Source: Bretschneidera sinensis (Eukaryota > Streptophyta > Magnoliopsida > Brassicales > Akaniaceae). From it: a stretch of DNA of 64,000 nt. The stretch is from positions 57,609,501 through 57,673,500 of the forward strand of contig CM043702.1 in assembly GCA_023935145.1 (NCBI GenBank), in the 5' to 3' direction. A program made the translations under genes and the position numbers. Under the pieces are notes generated by a model. The model did not search any database. It was given only the letters and a program-made list of their open reading frames with translations, and was not told where the DNA came from. Positions 33,801 through 45,206 of this stretch are shown one piece after another (the first letter of the stretch is position 1; the number at the start of each line of letters is the position of its first letter).

Positions 33801-33960
33801 TAGTGGGAACTTCAACAAAAATATTTTGCATCAAAGGACTAATACATACTTCAATAGACTTCATATGAATACTAGATGCAAAAGAATGGGTTGCACCAAG
33901 ATCAACCAACATTGATATGTCCACCTTCTCTACACATAAAGCACTTCAAATTTTGACAAT
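30830..33960 (-). pseudogene. Element E pol (protease, RT, RNase H, integrase), decayed
   Basis: Recognizable islands: protease 33703-33924 with MLVDLGATHSFASS; RT 32869-33138 with [15 protein letters not shown] and [14 protein letters not shown]; integrase 31269-31769 with LSIVSNRDARFTSWFW, ERIIRVLGDML and YGRRCRTPICWEE. Both RT catalytic sites are changed (KID to KIN, FIDD to FFNN) and the second integrase Asp is Asn. Between islands the frame is lost to stops and indels. Parallel to the better-kept F copy. Confidence 0.85.
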
Positions 33961-35236
33961 TTTGAGATAAATATCTTATTTGAATATATCTATAACAAAC
34001 TTCTGTCTCTCAATCCTACATCAGATTACCACTTTTCCTTGGTGGCATACATACTTCCTCTGTCATGACTCCCAGTTACCATAACCTGTCTGCCAAATCT
34101 AAGGGTCCCACCGATATTAATCTGAGCTACACAAGTAACAGATTTTGTTTACCTCTAACTTAGTAATACAGTTCCCTATGACAAGGAACGCCTTTTCTGG
34201 GTGGTCTCCCACCCTGCACACTCATACTGGTACCACCTTTAGGTCCCTCAAATCTAGACCTCTTCCGCCAATTCCTCCTACCTCTAATTTCCATCACATC
34301 CTTCTCAATCTGAAGTGTTATATCCACTAATCTGGCATAATTCATATGCCTCATATAAGATAGTTTTGATTAAATCTTAAAACATAGTTCATTTATGAAC
34401 TCTTACACTTCTTCTCATCTAAGTCTACCATTTCCGGTACAAACCTCGACAAAGCCGCAAATCTCTTATCATACTGAGTCATAGTCAATACATTTACCCC
34501 AAATAAATAAAATCTCTATCTTGTTGGACTATAAAGGTCTAAGGAAAGTATTTATCAAGAAAATCTTCTTTAAGCCTATTCCAGGTTAAGGGTCTATCAA
34601 TATTTGTACTTACCCTGGGAAGAATATCCTTCCATCATTCCAAAACTTCTCATTCTAATTCAAACGAAGCAAAGACAACCATTTGCCTGTCAGTTACTAG
34701 TAAAATACCAATTAAATCTCTCTACATGTTTCTCCCAAAACTCAGGCTTAAAAGGATTCATAGATCCTTTAAACAATAAGGCATTCCGCTTAATTATATC
34801 TCCCTGCATCTCATGTATAAACTCACTTTTCCCCTTTTTAAATGTCTACCATTACTGGATTAACAACATTAGGCATTGCTCTAGCCTGTTCATCAAGTCT
34901 ATGCTATAAGCTATCAATTCTATCATTTGTTACCTTCACTTCTAAAGAGCATTTGCATTAGCTTATCTCTTTCAACTTCAGATTTTCTTGTACCTTTACT
35001 AATATCAATTATAATACTAATATCAATAATACTATCAACACATTCCCTTCTAGGAACCACAGATTCAGACTCAACCTTGACTTATCAAAAATATTGGGGG
35101 CCGACCACGCCCTCTCAAATCAATAACTCTAACTCTAGCTCTAGCGCGTCCACGTGTCATCCTTAGACTATTTAAAATATAATTTATTTAGATCTTCCAC
35201 TATTTAAGTTCTCATGCAGTCTACAAAATCTAAAAA
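33961..35236 (-). pseudogene. Element E gag, decayed
   Basis: The clearest part is 34160-34354: YARLVDITLQIEKDVMEIRG, RSRFEGPKGGTSMSVQGGRP, homologous to B gag at 37853-38215. The N-terminal capsid core lies at about 34380-34900 with many stops; the zinc-knuckle region lies near 33960-34100. The gag of this lineage normally has one frame with pol. Confidence 0.78.
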
Positions 35237-35254
35237 CCTAATGCTCTGATACCA
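35237..35254 (-). other. Element E primer binding site (initiator-Met tRNA)
   Basis: Minus strand TGGTATCAGAGCATTAGG, four bases inside the 5' LTR end. Exact TGGTATCAGAGC start. Confidence 0.93.
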
Positions 35255-35258
35255 AAAT

Positions 35259-37366
35259 TGTAACGACCCATCCCGGGTTGGCCACCCCCGAGACGGTGTC
35301 ATCACATTTTGGAAATCCCAGCACAACATATATGTGCCACAAATAAAAATAATACTAACATAAATTCTTTTACATCAATCCTCAACCCTCAACAGGGGAG
35401 ATACATCAATCTGATCTTTATACATTATATACAATGTAAAATGCATGAATATTTACCTATAAATTTTTATTTTACTTTCTCATTAGTATGAGGATGCTGA
35501 CACGTACGTGGCTTACAGAAAAAGATTTCATCTAATTCTCAACCCACCAGACTATTTGTCCTGCCTGCTACCTGAAATCATTGTACAATGAGGGATGAGC
35601 TTCACAAGCTCAGTGAATTAAATTTACTATAAGTACTCAATTTGTATAAATATTCTTTTAATATTTAATCATTTATATCTCATACAACTTGATACTAGCA
35701 TTCTACTATCACTACATTTGTCATAAGATCCATTCTCTATCAATCTCTTTTTCTTATTTATTGGTTCACCTTAAGACCATCAATTATCTCATAATTACCT
35801 CGTAATGAGGTTCACATCATAAAGTCCACCATTTAGATGGTTCTTATCACCATAATTGTCTCTCTGTGAGACTCATCTATCTATAAATAAATTCACAATA
35901 ACACATCACACATCAGCATATTCAATAATGCAAGCAATAATTAAAACAGATGCGATGCATGAATTATTATTAGGGAACGTCTTCCCACATATCGACATGT
36001 TTTCATTATCTTAGACCGGCCCCCTCTCGGTTCTTTTCTTTACAACTTATCCCAGTTATCACGGTATTTATTTCTAGCATATACCGGCTATCACAGTGCC
36101 CCTTTTGTTTCTAGCCTATATCGGCTGTCACGGTTTTTCAATTAGACCAGTCCCTTCCCGGTTCTTTTCTTATATTTAATGCATATGCATATGAACAATA
36201 ATATGAGATATGCATCTGAACAATAACATTAAAAAAAATATGGATTCAAATATTTAAATTGGCTATCTTGATTTTTTTCAAATTATAAAAAAAATTCCAC
36301 TAAATTTCTCTCATCCCAAATTACATTAAATCATCCTTCTAAGCTTGTCAAGATCTGCTAAATTTCATCTTATTATAATTCGTATCAAAGCATCAACCAT
36401 ACCTCATCAAGAATTTCACTTATCACTTTTATTATTAAATCAACTTATTATTCCAAAAATATTATATCTTACGTAATAATTTGCTACATGTCCAAAATTC
36501 TTATCGTACCTATCAATCAATTTTTCATCTACCAACAAAGCATAAGCTAATAATTTATTTTAATATTATCACTAGATATATTTCATTTTTATTTAGATTA
36601 CTTAAAGTAAATCTAACTCACCAGGTAGCACTTAAAGCTACCCGTGGATCACCTCCTTGCCTTTCCCATATCTCTAAAAATTTCTCTAGGTTGCTAATCG
36701 TCAACATCTAACATAATATTTGTATTAAATTTCTAATTATTTATTCAATTCTTCATAAACCATACCCTTTGAAAATTCTCACTTTGAATTTCGGGAAATT
36801 TCATGAATGCTAAAAATTCAAAATAAACACTATTTTTTACCTTATGTTTTTATGATAGCTTCTTGTGACTCTAAAAAAAATTCTCCCGTAAACCCCTTCA
36901 AAATTTTGCTCTTTCAACCTTTCTTTCAGACCCTAAGTGTGTAGATAAATAGAGTAATTGAAGGAAAAACTAAGCGAAATCGCTAAGTTTAATATAATTA
37001 CGTTTACATATACTATATATACAAAATTTTATTTTATTTTTTTGTTTTGGCTTTCATCACCCCCAAACATTTCTTCAATTGCCAAGATTTTGTGACTTGG
37101 CATACATGAAGCCTCTTAGTAGCAGGTGTTGCCGCCTGCTGCCAATTTTTGGATTTTTTTTTGGAAAACTTTTTTTTTCTTTTTTTTCCTTTTCCTTTTC
37201 TTTTTACTGTTCACGTTTTTTTTGTAACTACACCTCCACGCGTCCCTTTTTTTAGAACTGTTTTATTCAATGTAATAATAAATCTTTAACATATATTTTA
37301 TTTTAATTTCATGCCATATTTATTAAATTACTTCTTTACCCTTACTTTACGAATGCGGGCATTATA
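35259..37366 (-). repeat. Element E 5' LTR (2108 bp)
   Basis: Copy of 28688-30818. Starts TGTAACGACC; the far end reads ATTATA instead of ATTACA (one C-to-T). Contains the hairpin at 37118-37143 and degenerate units (CATATACCGGCTATCAC, about 36070-36140). Confidence 0.92.
37118..37143. other. Tekay LTR hairpin (element E, 5' LTR copy)
   Basis: AGCAGG ... CCTGCT arms with a short centre. Compared with the CAACAGG/CCTGTTG arms in B, an A-T pair has become a G-C pair on both sides, a compensating change. Confidence 0.55.
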
Positions 37367-37371
37367 GATAG

Positions 37372-38905
37372 ATACCATACTCATAACAACATCAGGAGTG
37401 GCTTGTGCATCCTGCTGGGTCAATGCATAGAGTTTGATGCCTCTATACTGTAATTGGCTACCACTTCCTCTCTCAGCTGCTGATACTCGACCTCTGCCCC
37501 ACATACTCCCTGATCCACCACCTCTTTCCATCGGTTTTCTCCCAACACTTCCAACGTCTACATTAGTAGATTTCTCCACTGGACAATCTACAGCAACATA
37601 TCCTCCCTTACCACATACATATCATATCTGCGTAGGGCAATTTCGAGACTGATGCCGCATCTGATTACATCTGAATTAAACCCTTAGCTCTCGATCATAC
37701 ATCAGATTACCACGTCCCCTTGATGGCATACTTACTCCTCTACTATAACTCCCGCTTCCCATAGCCTGTCTCCCGAACCTAGGGGTCCGATTGGGATTAC
37801 TCTAATCGACAGAAGCAACAAATCCTGCTTGCCTCTAACTCTGCACTGTAGTTCATTGTGACAAGGAATGCCCCCTCTGGGGAGGTCTCCCACCCTGCAC
37901 ACTCATACTGCCACCACCTCTAGGTCCCTCAAATCTAGACCTCTTCAGCCACTCTCTCCTACCTCTAAACTCCATCAAATCTTTTTCAATTTGTAATGCT
38001 TTGTCCACCAGTATAGCATAATTTCCAATGCCCATATAAGAGAGTTTAGTCCGAATGTCATAGTGTAATCCGTCTAAAAAGTTCTTACACTTCCTTTCCT
38101 CCATATTCACTAATTCAGGTAGAAACTTTGACAGGGCTATGAATCTACTATCATATTTAGCCACCGATAAATTTCCCTGCTGAGATGAATAAAATCTCTC
38201 TCTTATTATGCCCAAAAGGTATCTGAAAAATACTTCGCAAAGAACCCACCTTTAAACTTACTCCAAGTTAAAGGTTGTTGTACCTGTGTGCTTACCCTGG
38301 GCAAAATATCCTCCCACCATTGAGAAGCCTCACCCTCTAGCATAAATGAAGCAAAAACAACCTTCTATTTATCTGTCACTAGTAAGGCCTCAAAATATTT
38401 CTCGACATGTCTAATCCACTGTTCAGCTTCTACAGGATTTACAGATCCTCTAAAAGACTGGGGTTTAAACTTAAGAAATCTCACAAAATAATCACCTTGT
38501 GTCTCATATGCAAACATACCTTCTCCCTCATGAACTTCTTGTCTACACTCTCCTCTAATCTCTTCTACAAATTATCGGGCCTTTCTTCAACTGCAATCAT
38601 CCTCTCTAGGGCATGCTCAAGTACTTCTCTCAATTCATCCCTCCTAACCTCAGATTCTCTCCCAGCTCTACTAGTACCTGCCGCACTATCAATTTGTTCC
38701 CTTGCAGGAACTGCAGACTCAACTTCCTTCTCTGTTTCAGTTCTTCTAAATATTGGGGGTCTACCACGTCCCCTCTAATTCAGAACTCTAGCTCTAGCTC
38801 TAGCTCTAGCACGTCCATGTGTCATCCTGAGACTCTGCATTAAAATATAGTTTATTTAGATGTTTCACTTTTTTAAGTTCTTATGCAGTCTATAAAATCA
38901 TAAAA
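37372..38905 (-). pseudogene. Tekay B gag
   Basis: Capsid gene of B. 38216-38410 has SFMLEGEASQWWEDILPRVS, the retrotransposon-gag core. 37853-38215 is a 120-residue open part: RERFYSSQQGNLSVAKYDSR, FIALSKFLPELVNMEERKCK, ending SRFEGPRGGGSMSVQGGRP. At about 37590-37650 a zinc knuckle is damaged: its first Cys codon is TGA and its His is Tyr (YVCGKGGYVAVDCP). 37328-37579 is the linker to protease. Stops occur throughout. Gag of this lineage would form the particle shell. Confidence 0.85.
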
Positions 38906-38923
38906 CCTAATGCTCTGATACCA
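38906..38923 (-). other. Tekay B primer binding site (initiator-Met tRNA)
   Basis: Minus strand TGGTATCAGAGCATTAGG, identical to that of element E, four bases from the LTR. Confidence 0.93.
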
Positions 38924-38927
38924 AAAT

Positions 38928-40462
38928 TGTAACGACCCATCCCAGGTTGGCCACCCCCGAGACGGTGTCATCACATTTTGAAAATCCGAGCATGACACAT
39001 ATATGCAACAATAAAACTAATGCCAGCATCAATTATTTACATCAATCATCAACCCTTAACAGGGGAGATACATCATTCAGATCCCAACTTAAACATTGTA
39101 TACAACATAATATGTATGAATATTTACAAATATTTTTTTTTTCTCACTAGTTTAAGGATATGGACCATGTGGCTTACAGATAATAAATCCGTTTGAATCT
39201 CAGCTCACCAACTATTTGTCCTGCCTGTTGCCTGAAATCATTTAACATTGAGGGGCAAGCTTCACAAGCTCAGTGAATTAAATTTACTAGAAGTATTCAA
39301 TTCATACAATTAGTCTTTTACTATTTAATCATTTATATCTCATATAACTCGATACTAGCATTCTACTATCACTACACATATCATAAGTCTTATTCTCTAT
39401 CAGTCTCATCTTCTTTTATATTTGTTCACCTTAAGACCCTCAATTACCCCATAATTACCTCGTTATGAGGTTCAAACCATATAGTCTATCATTTAGATAG
39501 TTCTTATCATATTATACTTCCATGTTTCTTTCTCACCATAACTATCTCTCTATGAGACTCATTCATCTATAAATAAATTTACAATAACAAAACAACTCTT
39601 CAGCATTTCAGTAATAAAAGAAATATTTAAAACAGATGCGATGCATGAATTATTATTATGGAACGTCTTCCCACATGTCAACATGTTTTTTTCTTAGACT
39701 TGCCCCCTCATGGTTATTTTATTTCCAGCATATACCGGCTGTCATGATTTTCATTTATTTTTAGCATATACCGGCAGTCACAATTTTTCATTTAGATCTG
39801 TCCCCTCCCAGTTCTTTTATTTCCAGCATATATCGGCTGTCACCATGTTCAATTATTTCTAGCATATACTGGCTGTCACAGTTTTCATTTATTTTCAGCA
39901 TATATCGGCTATCATAGTTTTCATTTAGATAGGTCCCCTCCTGGTTCTTTTATTTCATGCATATGCATACGAACAATGATACGAAATATGCATATGAACA
40001 ATAATATAAAAACAAGCATGTATTCAGACATTTAATTTAGCTATCCTACCTTTTCTTAAATTACTATTTGATCAATTTCACTAATTTCTTCTTCTCATAC
40101 ATTATATCAATTTATCAATCATAACTAGTCAAGAATTTCATTTATCACCTTCAATATCAAATCGACTTATATTTCTAATAATATTACTTCCCATATAATA
40201 ATTCTATACAAATCAATTATTCCTATCACACCTATCAACCAATTTATATCTTCTATCAAATCATAAGTTAATAATTTATTAAAAAAATTATAACTATATA
40301 TTCCATATTTATCTTGATTACTTAAAGTAAATCTAACTCACCACATAGCACTTAAAGCTACCCGTGCACCACCTCCTTGCCTTTCTTGCTCCTCTCAGCA
40401 ATTTCCCCCGGTTGCTGATCGTCAATACCTTCTGTTTTTCTTAGAGCTTCCCGTGACTTTCT
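38928..40462 (-). repeat. Tekay B 5' LTR, truncated (about 1535 bp)
   Basis: Starts TGTAACGACCCATCCCAGG. It matches E's LTR until CTTCCCGTGACTTTCT, where it changes into the plus-strand RT sequence of element F. The U3 tip, with the hairpin, is missing. Confidence 0.88.
39715..39930. repeat. Minisatellite in Tekay LTR (about five units)
   Basis: Tandem units of roughly 38-45 bp around TTATTTCCAGCATATACCGG and CTGTCAC followed by TTTTCATTT. Fewer units are present in E (29500-29590, 36070-36140) and about three in F (50085-50190), so copy number varies among family members. Confidence 0.7.
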
Positions 40463-40803
40463 AAGATAGACCTAAGATTAGGTTATCATCAATTGAAGAT
40501 AAAGAAGGGGGACATGCCTAAGACTGCTTTTAGGACACATTATGGCCATCATGAATTCCTGATGATGCCATTTGGGTTAACTAATGCTCTTGCAACATTT
40601 ATGGACCTAGTGAATCGGGTGTTTAAACCATTCTTAGACCAATTTGTGATTGTGTTTATTGATGATATTTTGGTATATTTCAAGAATGAAGAGGAGCATA
40701 TGCAACATTTGGAGATAGTGTTGGAGATTTTGAGGAGAGAGAAATTATATGAAAAGTTCTCTAAGTGTGAGTTTTGGTTGAGTGAAATATCTTTCTTGGG
40801 GCA
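40463..40803 (+). pseudogene. Element F pol: reverse transcriptase, first part
   Basis: Joined at 40457-40463 to B's LTR. Reads [21 protein letters not shown] start, then [20 protein letters not shown] and [19 protein letters not shown], the last with an intact FIDD box. It runs to [10 protein letters not shown], where copia-2 interrupts it at the TSD TGTTG. This is the best-preserved catalytic site among the Tekay copies here, but the gene lacks its start. Confidence 0.88.
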
Positions 40804-40808
40804 TGTTG

Positions 40809-41803
40809 TGTTGGAAATCACCTTGACAAGATGCCCAGGTGGTGATCTTCCAAACACCCAAGTCTAGAATGACTTGTAGAAAGAAATACAACAATTGAAA
40901 GCAAGAAAGAAAAGAAGATAAGCGATTTGTTATCGAGGTTCAGCAATAGTTTACGTCCCCGTGAGTTCCTCTGAACTCTCTGCACTAAGTCAATGGTTCT
41001 TTACAATTACAGCAACCTTCTTCAAGAAGCTCAAGTTCTTGAAGAAACCAAGAAGAGAAGAAAGAAGATGATAAGAACTATTACAATGCTCTCTATCTAA
41101 TCTAGACCCCCCTCTCTTTACAATCAGCCTCACTACAATGAGTCCCTCTTATGTTTGTGTCTTTGCACTCTTACACAATTCTCTCTTGTATGTCCCTCTT
41201 TACAATTGATCTCAAATTATATCACAATGTTATTATGTTGAGAATGAAGCTAGGTGACCCTTTATATAGTGCACCAACTTCTTATCCAATCTTGAGAGTC
41301 AATCTCCACCCTTAGATATTGTTGACCACTTAACCATGGCCCTCCATCAATCCTAAATGGTGCTGTGTATTTTAACCTTTCATCCATGCACCTAAGAGGA
41401 GGTTTAAACAAGCTGTCCATGTGTGCATCAGTTTGCCTAGCGCCTAGGTGCTAAAAAGGGGGCGGTGAGGTGCTAGGCAAAGCTCCTTTGCACCACATTC
41501 TGGGCGGTGCGGTGCGGTGCTGGTGGAGGGGCAGTGTGGCACTGCCCTTCTTCAAACTCCATCCTTGCTGGGCGGTGAGGCGTTGGTGAAGGGGCGGTGA
41601 GGTGCACACTGATGCTGCCCTTCACATAACAGTGCGCACTACTTTGTTTTGTTGTTTAGGGGTGTGCACACACACCCAAATGGATGCACACACATGTGTG
41701 CACTCCTTTAACATGCTGTATTTTAATCTTCCAACCTTGGTTTAGACTTTAACCATCTTTGAACCATGTTTAGACATGTTTAAACCTTAGAAAAATACCA
41801 ACA
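40809..41803 (-). repeat. copia-2 3' LTR (995 bp)
   Basis: Starts TGTTGGAAATCACC, ends TACCAACA. TATA box on minus at 41262-41268. GC-rich block 41430-41620 with units like GGGCGGTGAGG. Confidence 0.93.
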
Positions 41804-41883
41804 ATCTCTACCTTTGTCTAAGTGTTTAAACCCGAACCATTGTGCAAAGAGCTTCAGGATCCAAACTCATCTTGAGTCATCAA

Positions 41884-42426
41884 TTAACCAACTCCAATCC
41901 TAAGTAGTCTAAGGCAATGATTGAACTTACTTAGAGGTAGAACTTTAGTGCCTAAATCCATAGGATTTTCTTCTGTGGCTACCTTGTCCACATGGATGCA
42001 TCCTTTCGTAACATTTTCCCGAATGAAATGATACCGAACATCCATGTGCTTTATCCTCTCATGGAACACCAGATTCTTATACAAGTGTAATGCACTTTGA
42101 CTATCCGAAAACACCACAACCTACTCCTCCAGTACCTTCAACTTTTCCAGCAACCCTTTGCACCACATAGCCTCCTTAATGGCCTCCGTAGCCGCTATGT
42201 ACTCAGCCTCAGTTGTTGAGAGTGCTACCACTGGCTACAACTGAGCCTTCCAACTTACACAACATCCATTTAAATTGAAGAAGTAGGAGGTAATTGATCT
42301 CCTTTTATCCCGGTCTGCTCCATAGTCCGAATCCACAAAACCCTCAAAGCAGATGGACTTAACCCTCTTCTCATAAACTAGCCATATTTCTGGGCTTCTC
42401 TTCAAGTACCTCAGCAACCACTTCAT
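41884..42426 (-). pseudogene. copia-2 pol: RNase H
   Basis: Two pieces. 42235-42426 reads WLLRYLKRSPEIWLVYEKRV, GFVDSDYGADRDKRRS (acidic D-S-D-Y intact) and CVSWKAQL; 41884-42117 reads SDSQSALHLYKNLVFHERIK and ENPMDLGTKVLPLSKF. A stop at 42235 and lost start codons separate them. Its sequence matches copia-1 7331-7906. Confidence 0.9.
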
Positions 42427-42441
42427 CCCAAGCCAATGGTC

Positions 42442-43150
42442 CTATCCGAGATTACTCATAAAACTGCTGAGAACACTCATTGCATGAGCAATGTCACGTC
42501 TAGTGCTTATCATGGTGAACACAACAGAACCAACCGCACTAGAGTAAGGGACTTTTTCCATTTCCTTCTTCTCCACCTCTGATCTCGAACATTGATCACT
42601 GAAAAACTTGAAATGACCAGCAAGGGAAACCTTCATTGGTTTGCTATCTTCCATAGAGAATTTAGATGTCATCTTCTTTGTGTAGGAAGTTTGAGAGATC
42701 TTCAATCTGTTTCTCTCCCTTTCTTGGATTCTACACATCCCAAGGATCTTTTGTGTAAGATTGAGATCCTTCCTCTCGAACTCCTCACTGAGTTGAGACA
42801 TAAACCTTTCCATCCTCTTCTTATTGTTCCAAACCAACAGCACATCAATGACATAGATGAGGATACTCACCATCTTCTCCACCTTGTGTCCAGATGAGAA
42901 AGTTTCTATGCAATCTATGTCTTTTCTTCTTTCGAACCCATTTGCCACCAGCCTAGCTTTGTTCCGGACTTCATCTCCCGGAGGGTACCCTTCTTTGACC
43001 TTGTAAGTCCACTTACAATCCACAACTCTCTATTTCCCCAGAATGTGCACCAATTCTCAGAAGTTGTTTTTCATCAAAGAATCCATTTCTTCCTCCATAG
43101 TCAGATGCCACTTTGACGAATCCTTACACTCCATGGCATCCGTGTAAGTT
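42442..43150 (-). pseudogene. copia-2 pol: reverse transcriptase with internal deletion
   Basis: Open 193-residue stretch 42442-43023: DCKWTYKVKEGYPPGDEVRN, KARLVANGFERRKDIDCIET, then directly KVEKMVSILIYVIDVLLV. Copia-1 has about 300 bp between these parts (FSPVV to CKGQKVEEV, 6594-6903), including the DVKTAFLHG and LYGLKQ motifs; they are deleted here. The YVDD box reads YVID. Polymerase activity is impossible. Confidence 0.9.
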
Positions 43151-44123
43151 TATGGTTCAACCTCTCCTTCTGTCCAAAGATCTGCTATATTAGCATCCGC
43201 AAACCCATATCTTAAAGGTGGTCTAACCACCCTCTTTTCCCGATCTCTTGTGAGCTGGTAGTCATTATGACTTGCTGCATCAACCTCTTCTTGTTCAGCC
43301 TCTTCTTGAGTTTCCTGAGCATGGCCTTCATTCAAAGGATCTACCTGGTCCGAACCCTCTTGCCTTCCTTGCTCTACCTGAACCGAACTCTCCTTGATAC
43401 GATGCTCCACAACTTTCAGACTGGTTTGCTCACTAGCCCCTGCAAGGTTAGTTTTCTCCAAGTAAGGAAATAACAATTCATTAAAAATAACATCCCTAAT
43501 TATAACGAGTTTCATGCCTTTCTTTACTAAGGACCACAACCTATAACCCTTAACTCCATCACCATACCCTAGAAATACACATTTTCTAGATCTTTGGCTA
43601 AGTTTATCCTCTTTTGATGTGCATATGCAGCACACCCAAAAGTCCTAAGGTTGCTTAATTCAGGGGGTTTCCCACTCCACATCTCCATGGGAGTCTTGAG
43701 CTCTAAAGCTCTAGAGGGTGATCTATTTACCAAGTATGCAGTTGTAGCCGCAGCTTCTCCCCAAAAATATTTTGGTAAACCAGATCCTATTAACATGCAC
43801 CTAACCTTTTCCATAAGGGTTCTATTCATCCTCTCAGCAACTCCATTTTGCTGAGGTTTTTTTACAACCGTTTTATGCCTTAGAATGCCATTTAATTCAC
43901 AGATTTTATCAAAATCCTTATTGCAAAATTCTAAGCCATTATCGGTTCGGAAGGCCTTAACTACCTTACCTGTTTGAGTTTCCAGCAACTTCTTCCACAC
44001 AACAAATTTATCCAAGGCATCTAATTTATTTCTAAGTAAATAAACCCACACTCTTCTTGAATAATCATCAATTAAAGACAGAAAGTAAAAGTTAACTCCC
44101 TGTGTTGGTGTTCTTACTGGTCC
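43150..44123 (-). pseudogene. copia-2 pol: integrase
   Basis: Two overlapping frames, 43569-44051 and 43150-43635, joined by a shift. They contain FRTDNGLEFCNKDFDKICEL, KKPQQNGVAERMNRTLMEKV (second Asp and Glu present), LPKYFWGEAAATTAYLV and CVFLGYGDGVKGYRLWS. The Trp lost in copia-1 is intact here. The first catalytic Asp lies in HSDF at the end of the upstream frame. The C-terminal extension ends near 43150. Confidence 0.9.
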
Positions 44124-45206
44124 CTAAAAGTCCGAATGAATATAGTCAAGAATCCCCTTAGACTTGTGCACTATGGTGTTGAAGCTGACCCGGTGTTGCT
44201 TCCCAAGAATGCAACTCTCACAGAAATCCAGTTTCTCTACTTTGTCCCATCTAAGTAGACCATCCTTGGTAATAACTTGTAGGCCCTTTTCGCTCATGTG
44301 TCCCAAGCGAGTGTGCCAAAGGGCTGCCCTATCCATCTCAGCCATCAAGCTTGCTGCTTGATCCTTGATCTCCATGCCTCCGATCATCTCATAGATTCCA
44401 TCCTTCATTGCTACTTTGATCATTATTAAAGATCCCTTGGCTACCTTGATCTTTCGTCCCTCTATCTTGTATGCGTATCCCATGGAATCCAGTTGCCCCA
44501 ATGAGATCAAATTCCTCCTCAAATCTGGAAGATACGTCACATTTTCCAGCAGCTTTGTCATTCCATCAAACATCCTCACCTGGATGTCTCTCATACCCCT
44601 CACTTGGTAAGAAATATCATTCCCCAAGAAAACTTTTTCATCATTGGTTTCCTTGAAATTCTTGAACCAACTCCAGTGAGAGCACATGTGATGAGTGCAC
44701 CCAAAATCCAATATCCATTTCCCGCTGCCTTCTTGCCCCTTGCTCACATTTGAGCACACAACAAGAACATCATCATCTTGTTGTTCTATCTTGGCAATCG
44801 AAGCCTCTCCATTCTTGGTATGGCTCCCTCCTCTATCCCTTGTCATCTTCTTGCAATCTTTCTTGACATGACCCTCCTTATGGCAGTAGAAGCAACTCTT
44901 CCCTCCAAATCTTGGTTTGGAGTGCTCTCTCCCATGGCTCTTTCCTCTACCTCTATCCCCGTAGTAGCCATGCATGTTGCTGTGCACTCTCCAATGGCTC
45001 TCTTCTCTACCTCTGTCCCGATAGTAGCCATGGTTGCTGCCATACCGAGTTGCTGGCCTTCTTTTAAAGAATAGTTCTTTACCACTTGATGCACTCCTTA
45101 TCTTGGCATCAAGATTATCTTGCAACTCTTTATTAGGATCAAATTTAAAAGCAAAGATTCGTTTACGAAGATACTTCTTATCCGGGAGAGTCTTGGTAAG
45201 AAACAA
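44124..45206 (-). CDS. copia-2 Gag C-terminus, protease and GAG-pre-integrase (360 aa)
   Basis: Long open stretch. It starts in gag (MFLTKTLPDKKYLRKRIFAF), skips about 70 residues present in copia-1 (LQDNLDAKIRS junction), has a duplicated Gly/Arg/Ser unit (GYYRDRGREESH and GYYGDRGRGKSH) and an intact CCHC knuckle CFYCHKEGHVKKDC. Then the protease region WILDFGCTHHMCSH (D-F-G instead of D-S-G) and the GAG-pre-integrase zinc domain LWHTRLGHMSEKGL ... CESCILGKQHR. It ends at HSDF, the start of the integrase core, by TAG. Gag and pol are in one frame here, unlike copia-1. Confidence 0.85.
   Translation of the reverse strand: MFLTKTLPDKKYLRKRIFAFKFDPNKELQDNLDAKIRSASSGKELFFKRRPATRYGSNHGYYRDRGREESHWRVHSNMHGYYGDRGRGKSHGREHSKPRFGGKSCFYCHKEGHVKKDCKKMTRDRGGSHTKNGEASIAKIEQQDDDVLVVCSNVSKGQEGSGKWILDFGCTHHMCSHWSWFKNFKETNDEKVFLGNDISYQVRGMRDIQVRMFDGMTKLLENVTYLPDLRRNLISLGQLDSMGYAYKIEGRKIKVAKGSLIMIKVAMKDGIYEMIGGMEIKDQAASLMAEMDRAALWHTRLGHMSEKGLQVITKDGLLRWDKVEKLDFCESCILGKQHRVSFNTIVHKSKGILDYIHSDF

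Larger units (their letters stand above)
28688..37366 (-). mobile_element. Tekay/Del-type element E
   Basis: 8.7-kb element with LTRs 28688-30818 and 35259-37366 and TSD GATAG at 28683-28687 and 37367-37371. Same family as its host B and as F, by LTR and protein similarity, i.e. a family member inserted into its own relative. The coding part is heavily decayed. Confidence 0.93.
2319..40462 (-). mobile_element. Tekay/Del-type Ty3/gypsy element B, split by nested insertions
   Basis: One chromovirus-like element can be followed across 38 kb after mentally removing later insertions. Its pieces on the minus strand are: 3' LTR (2319-2662 and 8941-9134), chromodomain-like tail and integrase (9147-10690), RNase H and RT (21534-22945), protease (28255-28687), gag (37372-38905), PBS (38906-38923) and a 5' LTR truncated at about 40462. 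Four of the interrupting elements have exact 5-bp TSDs, so the order of events is clear. The left end of B is off window, and its right end is fused with element F. Confidence 0.85.
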
